NCBI RefSeq assembly: GCF_901000735.1
Contig: NC_081541.1
Span: 49,724,771 to 49,788,770, forward strand
Length of the DNA: 64,000 bases
Origin: Corylus avellana
Lineage: Eukaryota; Streptophyta; Magnoliopsida; Fagales; Betulaceae
Direction of reading: 5' to 3'
In this document: positions 1 through 11,318 of the stretch, one piece after another
Position numbering within the stretch: the first letter of the stretch is position 1
Layout: every line of letters starts with the position of its first letter
The notes under the pieces: generated by a model
The model's input: the letters and a program-made list of their open reading frames with translations, nothing else
What the model was told of the DNA's origin: nothing
Databases searched by the model: none
Translations under genes and position numbers: made by a program

Positions 1-3000
1 AGTTCACCTTCACCATATTCACCGGCGGCGGCTTCCAATTTGTCGTTTGAGCGGGTGGAGTATCACTGTTTGACCCCAAAAACTGAGCATTGACCCTCTG
101 GAAATCCTCCAAACCAGCCGCTGCCGTCATAAACACTTGAGTTGGAGAGATGAAATCCCCCCATGCACTACAGTATTACGCCTCATCCATACTTTTCTAG
201 CTACCACCGTAAGGAGCTCCAATTCGTGCTTGTCATATCGCCCGATCATCTCTTCAAACAACTGGGTAAAATCCTTGGTTTCGCATATACTCTTCTAGAG
301 TTTAATAGGACCATAGCTCCATACATCAGCTGCGGAGGGACACGACCAGACAATATGCTCCACACTTTCTTCAGCCAAATTACAGATGGGGCACATTGGT
401 GAAGTAATCACCTTACGCTTGAACAAATTGGCTCTTGTTGGTAATAGGTTATGACAGGCCCTCCATACAAACATCTTGACAGCATTGGGAACATTTAATT
501 GCCAACAGACTTTCCAAATATCACACCCTACTCCCGGATTTGATGGTCCACCACATTCCTCTTTCTGCTAATCCACTGCTAAGTGGTAGGCGCTATGGAC
601 AGAGAATTGCCCATTTGCTGTGCGTCTCCAGATAAGTTTGTCTTTAGGACGTAAGGGGCTTAAAGGGATAGACGTTATCACTGCTGCCTTCTCCTCCTCA
701 GAAAAATGTTCTAAGATTAAAGAGTGATTCTATCTCCCTGTATCCCCTTCAATGAGATCATACACCAAAGTATCCGCCGCAAGATTAATCCGAGGTGATT
801 GGACCGCATAGGTTGTTGGTTTTGGAAGCCAACAATCGCCCCACACCCTAATATCTTGTCCATTCCCAACCCTCCATATGGCTCCCTTCTTAATGAGTCC
901 TCTTGCTGAAATTATGCTTCTCCAAGCCAAAGATGGCATTTTCCCTACTTGAGCCTCCATAACCATCACTGAAGGATAGTATTTAGCTTTGAGAATCCTT
1001 GCCACTAATGATTCCGGTTGTTGTATAAGTCTCCATAGTTGCTTTGCCAAAAGGGCCTTGTTGAACAAGACCAAATCTCTTAATCCTAAGCCCCCCTTTG
1101 ATTTGGAACAACCCATTCTCTCCCAACTCATCCAATAGATTTTGGAGGTATTCTCCTTATGTCCCCACCAAAATCTTTGCATGAGCTGATTAATGTCCTT
1201 GCATAGAATGACCGGGAGTAAGAACACCGACATACAATACGTAGGGATGGCTTGAATGACTGCATTTAACAATATTTCCTTCCCAACTTGAGAGAGAAAA
1301 TTGACCTTCCAGTTATGGAGCCGATCCCATACTCGATCCTTGATGTTCTTGAAGGCTTTGGATCTCGATTTACCCACCAGGGTTGGCAACCCCAAATATT
1401 TTTCATATTTTTGGGTGGCTTGTAAACCAGAGAAATTAGTAATCTCAGCTCTTTTGTCCGCACTAGTATTACAACTAAAAAATAAGGAAGTCTTATCCTT
1501 ATTCAATTTCTGTCCCGAAGCAACTTCATACTTCTCAAGTATTTTGGTGATTCGTCGCCATTCCACCGAATTAGCTTTGCAAAATAGAAGGCTATCATCT
1601 GCAAAGAACAGATGGCTAATTCGCGGCCCATTCTTGGAAGTAGGAACCCTTGTGATGATCCCCCTTGCTTTTGCTTGACAAAGCATTGAGCTGAGTGCCT
1701 CGGCACATAAAAGAAATAAATATGGAGATAGTGGGTCTCCTTGTCTCAGACCTCGCTCTGGAATTATATGCTCCACTAGTTGTCCATTGACAATAATCTT
1801 ATAAGTGATGGTTCGAATGCACTCCATTATCAAATTGATCCATCTTGCAGGGAACCCCATCTTGCTCATGATTGTCTCCAAGAAGGCCCACTCCACCCTG
1901 TCATAGGCTTTGCTCATATCCAGCTTGATGCCCATATAACCTACTTTACTCCACATTCGGCTGTGCATGGTATGTAGTGTTTCGTAGGCGGCTAATATAT
2001 TATCTGTTATTAGGCGCCCTAGAAGAAAAGCACTTTGGAAATGTGATATTACATGAGGTAAAACTTCCTTAAGCCTATTAGCCAAGACTTTTGAAATAAT
2101 CTTATACAATACATTGCATAAACTAATAGGACGGTAATCATAAACACTTCTGGGATTATTATTTTTTGGGATCAAAGCTATATGTGTAGAATTTATATCA
2201 GGCTCCATTACATAAAATTTTAAAAAATGAAGGACCGCATCACATACCTCTGGGCCTACAGTGCTCCAATGTTGTTGATAAAAGCCAACAGTGTAGCCGT
2301 CTAGACCTGGTGTTTTCATTGGTGCCATTTGTTTCAGGGCTGTTGTGACTTTTTCCCTTGTAAAATCTGCCAATAATTTGATCCCCATTGCATGTGTAAC
2401 TTTCGGTTCCACTGCTGCTGTATATTCATCAATCAAGTGGGGCCTTGCCGAAAGGAAAAGATTTTTGTAATACATCACCAGAGTCTGCTCAATCCCCTCA
2501 GTAATGTCCCACTCCTGACCTTTTTCATTGACAATTTGGGAGATCATATTTCGTTGTTTTCTCTGCGTGGCACATGCATGGAAAAATTTTGTATTACGGT
2601 CGCCATGAAGGAGCCAATTCTCTTTAGCTCTTTGCCTCCATTTTGTGTCCTCTTATTCGAGGAGACCATTCACTTCCTCCCTGAGAATTTTTTCAGCCTC
2701 CATATTTGGGTTTCCATCCATCCCTTGCAACTTCTCAAGCTCATTTGTTTTTGCCCGAATCAAATCCTCTGTTACAGTTACTGTTTTCTTCACCCAGCGC
2801 ACTATGGAATGTGTGCATGACTTGAGCTTCGCGTGTACGTTCTGCAAAGGGTTCTCCCTTCGTGGACCCGAGTGCCAACCTGTCCCCACTTCAGCGTGAA
2901 AGTCTGGATGAGACTCCCAGCTTGCTTCAAATTGGAACGGTCTACCTCGACGCCGCCTGAGACCACCAGCATCAAACTGAAGAAGGAGTGGGTTATGATC

Positions 3001-3669
3001 AGAATTTCGAAGAGCCAGCACCAATACCTCTATGTTTGCAAAAGTTGACAACCACTCCAAATTTGCAATACCCCGGTCCAGGCGTTCTTGTGTAAAAGCT
3101 CCATCTGGCCTGCCATTGGACCATGTAAACTTCAGCCCTCTGAATCCCAGGTCACTCAACTTGCAATCCTCCAGCACTTTTTGGAAATCATCCATTTGTC
3201 TTCTTGTTTTTGATACTGCCCCCTTCTACTCTGAAAAGCTGACAATCTCGTTAAAATCGCCCATAACTAGCCAAGGCTTAGGAGCAAAATTTGATAAATA
3301 TCTAAGGAGCCCCCAAGCTTCCTTTCTTTTGGCTACTTCTGGATGGCCATAGAAACCGGTAAACTTCCATTCCACCCCACTCTCTTTCATGCGAACAATG
3401 GCATTTATATGTCTCCGGCTATAATTATGTATGGCAACACTTAAATTATTTTTCCAAAAAAGAATCAAACCTTCGTTTTTCCCAACACTGTCCACTACAA
3501 ACATATTTTGCATCCCTAGTTTGATTCGCAAAAAATCTAGATTCTTATCGTGCACTTTGGTTTCCATAAGGAAAACCACCGCGGGTTTCTTTTCCTTCAC
3601 CATCTGATGAAGGTCTCGAACTGTCCAAGGGTTCCCAAGCCCTCGGCAGTTCCAACTTAAGAGACTCAT
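1..3669 (-). pseudogene. LINE ORF2: endonuclease-reverse transcriptase with five in-frame stops
   Basis: Translated on the minus strand from ATG at 3669, one frame can be followed for the whole 3.67 kb. It begins SLLSWNCRGLG and contains GDFNEI and SDHNPLLL (apurinic-type endonuclease). The reverse transcriptase follows with YRPISLCNVLYK, GLRQGDPLSPYLF and the catalytic FFADDSLLF. Near 300-450 comes a zf-RVT segment with CPICNLAEESVEHIVW. Stop codons interrupt this single frame at 3226-3228, 2653-2655, 730-732, 568-570 and 295-297. The spacings 3195/3225, 2547/2652, 730/568 and 568/295 are all multiples of three, so no frameshift is needed. The copy is therefore dead but lightly decayed. Confidence 0.92.
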
Positions 3670-4003
3670 AGGTGAGGGTGGGGCTGCTTAGCAGCCGCCA
3701 CCAAAGCTCCATCAGAACTGTCTTCCGATACCCCTTCCCTCCTCTTCCTTTTTTCTGGTTCCCGATAGACTCCACCTTCACTCTCCACATTTTTTCTTTT
3801 TCCCAAGCCATTATCCCCCATGCCTCTACGTATATCCGTGCTACCGTGTTCATACTTTTGTCTCATTGGAGTCTTCATTTTTTTGTTCTTTGGAGAAACC
3901 ACGTGATTACTACCATGCACACTGGTTTTTCCAAAAACAAAAGTTTGAGACACATTGTTTTGGCCGACAGGTGGAAGAGGAGTCTTACTGCCAGCTAACC
4001 AGC

Positions 4004-5401
4004 CTAACCCCCTCCCTTTATGTCATCTAAATCAGCACTTTTGTCAACAGTTGCCCATATCATCTGTTCCTTGATGGAATCCCATTGGCCCACGTAGAAG
4101 TTGCGTTCCCCTTCTGTGCAATTTTCCTTTAAAGGTTGGCTCATCTGCTTGGCTCCCAAATCTGTGACATTAATACTCTCCCTATTAGGACAAAAGTTTA
4201 CACCATCATAATTTCCTCCTAAATTTTCACCCTCATTATTCACCTCATTCCGAAACTGTAGCCTCCCATGATTTACGTTTCGAATCCCTTCAAAATCTGC
4301 TGCGTGAACACGCTTTCCCCCGTTGGGACAAGAATTAATATCACCATAAATTCCTCCTGAATCTCCACCCTCAATATTCTCCTCATCCCGTAATTTTAGC
4401 CTCCCATAATTAACATTCCGGAGATTTGGGCTAACAGAAGGGCTGCGATCATGGGATTTTTCGAAGCTACCCCTCACCGGAGTTTTGGAGTTTTCCGATG
4501 AATCGACATCATGTGGATCCTTCTCTGGCTCCTCTTCCCTCCTCTGCCCATATCTATTTTTTTGCCCTCGATCGCCATAGAAAGTTCCTGCTGGATCCCC
4601 ATATCTGTTACTACTCCCAGTAGCCCAGCCGCCACCCCTCCTATGTCTCCTCGTCGGCGATGGAACCCGAAGCCAAGGACCAAATTCAACTTTTTTCTCT
4701 CCCCCATTGATTCTCCGTCCTGCAGTTCCTCCACAACCTTTCTTGCCATGCTTTATTACCCCACATGTACAACAATATCGGGGGATCTTTTCATATTGAA
4801 AAGCAATCCATATGAATTTACCCCGAAGATTAATAGTTCTCCCACGTGAGAGCGGTTTTGAGAGGTCCAGACGAATCCGAACCCTCAGAAACTCCCCCCA
4901 CCCCACTCCTTCTTCTGTGACATCGATATCTTCAACCTCTCCCACCGAAGCACCAATCTTCATTCCCACATCTCTGCCCATACAAGACAGCGGAAGGCCA
5001 AACATGCGCACCCAGAAAGACGCATTTTCAAACTCCAATTCAGAAGGCGAAGTTACTCCATCATAATCCACTATGGCAAATAGATGATCATCAAACTTCC
5101 ACGGCCGGCCTTCAAAAATCCGGACTTTATCACATTCATTCCCAAATTCAATTAGAAATAAATTTGCACCTAACGCCTTAAAAGAGATCCGGTCAGTTGG
5201 ATGCCAAGCCCGGATCAATGGTGTTTTGATCACGTCCTTCCTTACAACCCGATCTGCTAATAGTTTCCTAACAACACAGGAGACTCCTCTCTCTGCCAGA
5301 GGGGCTAAATCAGATTCCCCAATGGTCAAATCTGCACCTTCTTCCTCCATTAGAGTGAGATTCTCCCAAAGCCGGGACAATTCCTCCGCCGTTGTTCCCA
5401 T
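4004..5401 (-). CDS. LINE ORF1: DUF4283 / zinc-knuckle nucleic-acid-binding protein
   Basis: An open frame of 465 codons upstream of ORF2 on the same strand. Residues about 40-150 look like the DUF4283 domain found in plant LINE ORF1 and related proteins (FLIEFGNECDKVRIFEGRPW, then FWVRMFGLPLSCMG). This is followed by a CCHC-like knuckle near residues 208-222 (YCCTCGVIKHGKKGCG). The remaining C-terminal half is low-complexity and rich in Arg, Gly, Asn and Ser. The expected role is binding element RNA in a ribonucleoprotein with ORF2. Unlike ORF2 it has kept its frame. Confidence 0.88.
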   Translation of the reverse strand: MGTTAEELSRLWENLTLMEEEGADLTIGESDLAPLAERGVSCVVRKLLADRVVRKDVIKTPLIRAWHPTDRISFKALGANLFLIEFGNECDKVRIFEGRPWKFDDHLFAIVDYDGVTSPSELEFENASFWVRMFGLPLSCMGRDVGMKIGASVGEVEDIDVTEEGVGWGEFLRVRIRLDLSKPLSRGRTINLRGKFIWIAFQYEKIPRYCCTCGVIKHGKKGCGGTAGRRINGGEKKVEFGPWLRVPSPTRRHRRGGGWATGSSNRYGDPAGTFYGDRGQKNRYGQRREEEPEKDPHDVDSSENSKTPVRGSFEKSHDRSPSVSPNLRNVNYGRLKLRDEENIEGGDSGGIYGDINSCPNGGKRVHAADFEGIRNVNHGRLQFRNEVNNEGENLGGNYDGVNFCPNRESINVTDLGAKQMSQPLKENCTEGERNFYVGQWDSIKEQMIWATVDKSADLDDIKGGG

Positions 5402-5555
5402 CGCTCTTCTTCGTTACTTCAGCACTCGTAGAAGAAGACACTCGTATCCGAGAGACTAGACTCCACCCTAGAAATAGGGGATAAAAGGCTTCACCTCTAG
5501 CATCCGTAGAAGACCCTGGAGAGAAGAATGGCTTTGCCCTATTAATACTTATAAA

Positions 5556-8261
5556 GGCTCCGTTTACTTCGACGTAAAATGATTTTCATAAAATATTTTT
5601 CACATTTTATGGTGTTTACTATGATATAAAATAGTGGTCAAACCGAAAATGATTTCGGTTTGACCAAAAAAAACCTTTACATTTCTAGGGAAAATGGTTT
5701 ACACTTGCTAATTTCGTAAACCATTTTTCCTGCTCAACCCAAAAAAAAAAAAAAAACCGACGCTCTTCTGATTAGAAAAAAAACCAAAAAACCTCGACTC
5801 CTCACCTTCACGCGCAGTTGCTCCTTCACCTTCACCTTCACCTTCACGCACAGCTGCAGCTGCAGCTTCTTCTTCACCTGCACAGCTCATCTCTCTCTCG
5901 ACCGAGCTTCACTCTTCAAACCCGACGCAGGTATTCTCATCTTTCTCTTTCTTTGTTGAACCATATATATGGAGCGATTCAAATCTACGAATTTCTCTTG
6001 GTAATTTTCGTTTGATTTTGGTTTCTTTCTCTGTTGGACAACTGGAAATCATGGAGCGATTTTGATTTTGATTTTGGTTTCTTTCCCTGTTAATGTATCA
6101 GATTTGCGATTTAGGTTTTGGGTCTAGGGTGTGGATTTTGGAAAATGAGAACTTCTGCGATCTTTGTTGTTATGGGCTGTTTTGGTTGTTGATTCTTGGA
6201 AGTTCTGACTTTGAGATGAACCTCAACCGAATGGGTTTTTGTTTCCTTTTGATTTTCTGGTTGTGTGATGGCAAATTGGGGGGGATTTTCGATGGCTCTT
6301 GGCTCTTTGCTTGGTGTTTTGCTATCTGAGGTCTTGGTTGGATTTTCGATTTAGGTTATACTAGATGTTGTCTTATCTCCTATAGATCAACATTTGTTTC
6401 TCTTTGTCGCTCTCACTTATTGGGGTGCTAAATAGTACTAGATGTTTTGTTCGGTTTTGTTCTTCAACTTCCTGACTTTTGCTCTGCTTGCTTAACTTCA
6501 TTGCATGTAATAACTAAAACCCATTACTAGTTAAGCTTCTTTCTGCAGAGTAAATGCCTCTGTTTCTTGCAAAGTATTTAGCTGAAAATTCATGCCCTAC
6601 TTTTTTCTTAAAATATGACCAAGTTATCTGGTTGCCCAAAATGGTTGTAAGTTGGGGATAGAGGGAAATTGAGAGTATGGGAGTGGAAAATAAACAAAGA
6701 AATCAACTTGTCTCGTCCTGTCCTTTATTTGTTTGTTTGTGTCGTATGGGGAATTAAGCTATAGGAGTGTGGGATGAGATTGCCTCTTTTTGGATTTAAT
6801 TGGAATCCGAGACCCGTAGGATTTCTATGGTTACAATGTGTGAGTACATTATATGAAACCACTCATGCACTAACTTTGAGTCTATTAAAGTTTATAAATT
6901 TCTATGGTTGCTATGGAGTGGTTTGCTGGGGTGTTTAAGCAGTTTTTGAGTCTTTTCTACTTGGTTGCTGAGGTTTCTTTTGCTCTGTTTCTGCTTTTTG
7001 GTTAGTTTGTTTGTAAGCTTTTGGTTAAGTTTGTTCATAGTATTGATAATCTAGTGTTTTGATTGATTGTGACTATTTGAGATGGAATAATTTTTGGCTA
7101 TCCAACAGTCTTTTGTGTGCCTAGATTCAAAGAAATATCAAGCTACAGTTTCCTTTATTTGTTAAAGTTGAAAATCGTCATAATTACAGGACATATATCT
7201 TTTTAGTTGGATCTAAAAAATACATCAAAAGACTTTTCTAGTATCAAGCATTGCTGATTGCACTTGGTTGCTGAACTTCTATCATTTTTCCACATATCAT
7301 ATTATTGCACTGCTTGTTGCACCATGTGAGACTTAAATTTTTTGGAATTTATTAATCATTTGTCATAGAGAAACAATGCATATATGATTTATTGCTTATT
7401 GCTTATTTTTATGTTGTTTGTAGATGGATGAAACAATTCTTTCGACAGTTACGACCACAGTTGCATCTGTTCTTGCTATTGGGTTTGTAATCTTAAAAGA
7501 TATTAGATCGAGGAGAGTATTACGTAAGGAACCTCATGTTAATCAAGAGTATGAAAGAGGGATTTATATGGATAGTATTCTTTATGGAAGCAGACAAGAT
7601 TGTATTGACCAAATAAGAATGAGTGCTATATCGTTCTTTGAATTATGTAAAATTCTTGCTGAGAACAACCTTATACGTGAGACCATTCACATGTCTATTA
7701 AGGAACAAGTGTTGATATTTTTACACATTATTGGGCATAATGTAATTACAACCTCCCGTACTTGCCCTTTCATATATATCAATCTTCCTAGATGTGGAAT
7801 ATTCGTAATATTGATGTATGGGCATTTTTAGATACAGTACTTTCAAAATACTTTTTCTATTTTTTTTCCCTAAAAAATAAAAATTCAAAAATATTCTGAG
7901 ATAGGTCGATTGTTTTTGTCAAATTTTAACAATCAAACATAAATTATTTTATATTAATATTTTTATATTTTGAATAAAAATTATATTTTATGGGTTAATA
8001 TAAAATATTTTTAAAAAAAATTAAAAAATTGATTTTCCGTGCAGTTGAATAGCTAATATAAAAATTAATAGTTTTATTAAAATATTTTTAAAAATTAAAA
8101 AAATTAAAAATTGTTTTTGAAAATATTTTTTTAAAAAAATTGATTTTCCGTGCGTGCAGTAAACACTGTAAAATATTTTCGGTGGAAAATATTTTCAGAA
8201 AAAATGACTTCCCTGAAATATTTTCTGACGGAAACCATTTTACGTCAAAGTAAACGGATCC
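5556..8261 (+). mobile_element. PIF/Harbinger DNA transposon, internally deleted
   Basis: The ends are 26-base terminal inverted repeats at 5556-5581 and 8236-8261. They begin GGCTCCGTTTAC and GGATCCGTTTAC (second read on the minus strand) and match at 24 of 26 bases. The flanks are TAAA at 5552-5555 and TAAA at 8262-8265, which fits the 3-base TAA/TTA target duplication of this superfamily. Inside are a CT-rich leader (about 5790-5930), a probable 5' intron from a donor after CGACGCAG near 5931 to TTTGTAG at 7423, and then the start of a HARBI1-like transposase. The right third (7860-8230) is very A/T-rich and partly mirrors the left subterminal part. At 2.7 kb it lacks the catalytic region and must be non-autonomous. 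Confidence 0.85.
7424..7831 (+). pseudogene. Harbinger transposase, N-terminal fragment (HARBI1-like)
   Basis: The ATG at 7424 lies directly after an acceptor (TTTGTAG), suggesting a 5'UTR intron. Residues about 60-108 contain DQIRMSAISFFELCKILAE and then MSIKEQVLIFLHIIGHN. This is the conserved opening of plant HARBI1/DDE_Tnp_4 transposases (a Met-rich segment, then S-x-E-E-x-V-x-x-F-L-H-I-x-x-H). After HN the similarity stops: the next 25 residues are unrelated and the frame ends at 7831, about a third of the normal length. The DDE catalytic core is absent. Deletion breakpoint near 7750. Confidence 0.82.
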
Positions 8262-8633
8262 TAAACATGTGTTTGTAATTAATTAACAACCCATTTGAAC
8301 AATCTGTTAGAAAGAAATGATATACAAAACAAGCATTATCTTCTTAATTGTTCATCTTTCCTAGCTTTGACTAATTATGAGAATATCTCCAATAGAAAAA
8401 TTGAAACAATGAAAAGCAAAAAAAAGATAAATAAAATAAACAATTCCTTTATATACAAGTATATTAATTACTCTTTTTTTTAATTTTTTTTTAATTTTTA
8501 ATTTTATACTTTTTCAATTTGAGACTCACAACAATACATAACATAACAATAATTAACTTTATTTCAATATTCACATATAAACGTAGCCAGGTAAGTACGT
8601 GATGAAGAGGTGCTCTACTTAGGCTGCTTGTAA

Positions 8634-9122
8634 TCATGGCCAAGGAAAGACTTTAGAAAACGGTGGGTTTTGGGCGCCTTCTTGAGTTGCACTTGCCTGT
8701 CGAATATCCCAATGGCAGTCAACACCGCACACGTCACTGTCCCGTTTATACTTGTAAATCAGAAAATTGTTATGATGTATACTTGTCTTGTTGTAGTCCC
8801 ACGAAAAATCACATAAGAATTTTGTACTCCCCCAAATGTTGGGTCTAAAGTCGAAAAAGTACGTCTCGTTTATTGGGAGATAGTGGATACTGAGCTTATT
8901 TTCCGATGAAGAACAGTTAACCGTAAGAACAGTCTGCAAATAATTTGTTATTGACACGATCACTGGCTCCCTTTGGAATATGTTTGCTTCAACGCTACTC
9001 TTTAATGATCCACTCATAAACATAACCCACATGATTATGAATACCAACGTTACATTTCTACTAGATGACATCATCATTTTTTCTTCTTTCTTTATTTCTT
9101 CCATCGTCACTCTCTCTTCCAT
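8634..9122 (-). CDS. Plant self-incompatibility S1 family protein (S-protein homologue, SPH)
   Basis: A single-exon gene of at most 162 residues. A hydrophobic signal peptide (VTLVFIIMWVMFMSG) ends near VEA-NIFQ. The mature part has the S1/SPH pattern: VSITNYLQTVLTVNC, then FDFRPNIWGSTKFLCDFSW, then VCGVDCHWDIRQ. Plant SPH proteins are small secreted proteins; the poppy founder is the pistil S determinant, while the functions of most members are unknown. A TATA-like stretch on this strand at 9129-9136 is too close to the ATG at 9122 for it to be in the mRNA if that TATA is used. The Met run at 9077-9071, which directly precedes the signal peptide, is then the better start. The usual last Cys after W-x-I is missing; otherwise length and ending (FPWP) are normal for the family. 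Confidence 0.83.
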   Translation of the reverse strand: MEERVTMEEIKKEEKMMMSSSRNVTLVFIIMWVMFMSGSLKSSVEANIFQREPVIVSITNYLQTVLTVNCSSSENKLSIHYLPINETYFFDFRPNIWGSTKFLCDFSWDYNKTSIHHNNFLIYKYKRDSDVCGVDCHWDIRQASATQEGAQNPPFSKVFPWP

Positions 9123-9127
9123 GCAAG

Positions 9128-9137
9128 GTATATATAG
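9128..9137 (-). promoter_or_regulatory. TATA-like element of the SPH gene
   Basis: The minus strand reads CTATATATACC here, the only clear TATA in the first 60 bases upstream of the SPH reading frame. A start site about 25-35 bases downstream would fall near 9100, which favours translation from the Met cluster at 9077-9071. Confidence 0.4.
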
Positions 9138-9209
9138 TAGTGAAAACTATAGGCTAAAGACGATAAAGTTAGAAAAAAGAAATTGAAGTCATCAACGTAT
9201 GCTATTAAT

Positions 9210-9390
9210 TTACTTATAAAAAGATGGTGTTTACGTTGATAACATTTAGATTTGCTAATTTAATACATATCCCAATAATACATATGCTCTTTTAAGCATT
9301 TACTTATAAAAAAGATGGTGTTTATGTTGATAACATTTAGATTTGCTAATTTAATACATATCCCAATAATACGCACGCTATTTTAAACAT
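9210..9390. repeat. Two-copy tandem repeat, 90-base unit
   Basis: The unit starting TTACTTATAAA at about 9210 is repeated at about 9300 with few differences (for example TTACGTTGAT against TTATGTTGAT). It lies upstream of the SPH gene. The A/T-rich sequence has no coding content. Confidence 0.85.
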
Positions 9391-9594
9391 TTCTGTTGCT
9401 TGTAATCTATCTATTAGTTTCTTTGGACATCTTTAACTAACCATTTATCTATATCTAATGAAGCTTTTTCTTTTTATAGATGAGATAAGAAAATATAGAG
9501 GAAAAAAAATATGAAAGATTGTTAAGAGGGTGATCCTGGTCATATTTAATGCCTTGAAAAAAGATTAAGAGCATCATGGTCCTACATCGGAACA

Positions 9595-10440
9595 GTGGCG
9601 GAGCTAGAGTTATGGTTTAGGGGGTCAAATAAAAATTTTTAATGAAAGAAAAAAAATTAAAGTTAAACAAAAATTGATTAAAAATATTAAAAAAATAATT
9701 AACGAATAAATAAAATAATTTAATAAAATTGATTTATTGTTTAAAATATATAATTTATAAAGGTAACATACACATTACTTTATTCAATTATCTTGACAAT
9801 TCTTCATAATTGATTGACAATGGTTTTTTTTTTTTTTTTTTTTTTAGATATGCACTTTGGATTTAGGACTGTTTGGTAATCAGAATTTGTTTTTCTTAAG
9901 CAAAGATCTACTAGCATATTTGTTAAATTTATCTCAGTATGAGCTCATTTAGAATGTGATTAGAGCTTAATAGAATTATTGTTTTTTTTTTTTTTAATAA
10001 TCTCAGGTAATTACAATTATATATTTCATACAATTAAAATATGTAAAAATATATATATATAAACAATATATTTAATTAAGCAATCTTAATTAATATTAAA
10101 TTTTAATTAAATACATGAAATTTTTTAAGAAAGGGAAATTGTCAAAAATCAATTAATTTTAATTGATGAAGGCTTGAAGAAAAAAAAAAAAAATGAGTGA
10201 AAAAATTCTGAAACACTGAAACTGTGTAGAAAAATTTTCACACATCCCAGTCCCAGTGCTACTTGAATCACTTGCTCCTAATGTCTGATGAATGAGTGTC
10301 GATTGCTCCTGATCTGTTGATGAGGGTGGGCAACTTGGGCATCATGGGTAGAAGGGATTTTCTACCTTGATAACAAAACAAAAAAAGAAATTTGGAAGTT
10401 GAGGGGGTTCATTTGACCCCTCTCAACCCCCTCCCTTCAC
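9595..10440. mobile_element. Possible degenerate DNA transposon or MITE remnant
   Basis: The left side reads CAGTGGCGGAGCTAGAG followed by GGGGGTCAAAT. The right side, near 10410, reads ATTTGACCCCT followed by CCCCCTCCC. This resembles a widespread plant element type with GTGGCGGAGC ends, but the right outer end is not recognisable and no target duplication was found. The interior is A/T-rich with no open frame. Confidence 0.3.
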
Positions 10441-11318
10441 CCCAGCATCAGAGAGTGTAAAACTCTGATAATGCATAACCAAAGATATAAGGTTATAACG
10501 TCATAGAGACAAACATAAAAATCTAAAAATCACAAGTTTTTATCTATGACTTCAACATTCGTTAACTCATGTCCAAACTTCAGTTATAAAAACAGATTTA
10601 CTTCAGGCAAACTCAAAAATAGAGAGAACATACAATTCTCCCTTCAACTATCACCACCTTTTAATTTAGGCCACCAAACATCAAAAAGTGGCATTAATGG
10701 ATACATCAAACTACCATGATCATATCAAATAGGCCACTCGATCAACATTATTTAGACGTTAAAATAGATGAAAAATTGTCACGTGCATCTGTCTTTCATT
10801 TCTAACACCCTCATTTTTACTTTCAAAATGGAATAATTATTGCTCATAAGCTTATGTTGTTTGTTTGTGCTTAGTTGCATTATAAGAGAAATATGAGTGA
10901 CTTCTAAATGGTTTCCACGCATTTTATAAATATGTTATAAATATTGTTTGATAATATTTATAATCGAGGAGAAGATGCAAACAATTACAACCACCAAAGA
11001 CGGGGTGGCCTTGACTTTAATATCACCAGAAACCACATCAAAGCTGTCACTCTGGTATGCAATAATGCGAGTAAGATCGTAATGGAAAATCACCTATATG
11101 CTAACACAGCACTTAACAATCTCTCGCATGCAGCAACATTCTCTGAAAGCAAGTATGATGAACAGGGTCGTTCCAATTAAGAACCCTCCCTCTTATATCA
11201 ATGTAAACTTCCTTACAACATTCAGAAGTGAGTCTGGAAACTTTTGATCTCCACCAACTACAAGATTTTACAAAACAGAATAAATTCTGTTGCAATCCAT
11301 GCAAAAAAACCACTTCTG
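10441..11318. other. No gene recognised; right part derived from IDM1-like intron sequence
   Basis: 10441-10940 is A/T-rich with nothing recognisable. About 11040-11318 resembles the sequence around 14600-14880 and 46740-46990 (IDM1-like block), including the stretch read on the minus strand as GTTTCCAGACTCA. It follows directly on the break in helicase copy A. Confidence 0.55.

Larger units (their letters stand above)
1..5550 (-). mobile_element. L1-type LINE retrotransposon, 3' end outside window
   Basis: A non-LTR retrotransposon read on the minus strand. In transcription order it has a short 5' leader (about 5550-5402), ORF1 (5401-4004), a spacer of about 330 bases, and ORF2 with endonuclease, reverse transcriptase and zf-RVT parts (3669 to the window edge). 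The RNase H part and the poly-A tail should lie to the left of base 1. Plant L1-type elements copy themselves by target-primed reverse transcription. No target-site duplication can be checked because the 3' end is missing. The element ends just before the Harbinger terminal repeat at 5556, so the two are adjacent or one inserted beside the other. Confidence 0.93.

Noticed and set aside
9800..10080. Possible promoter or origin from T tracts and TATATA words
   Set aside because: General A/T-rich plant intergenic sequence; no gene start follows.
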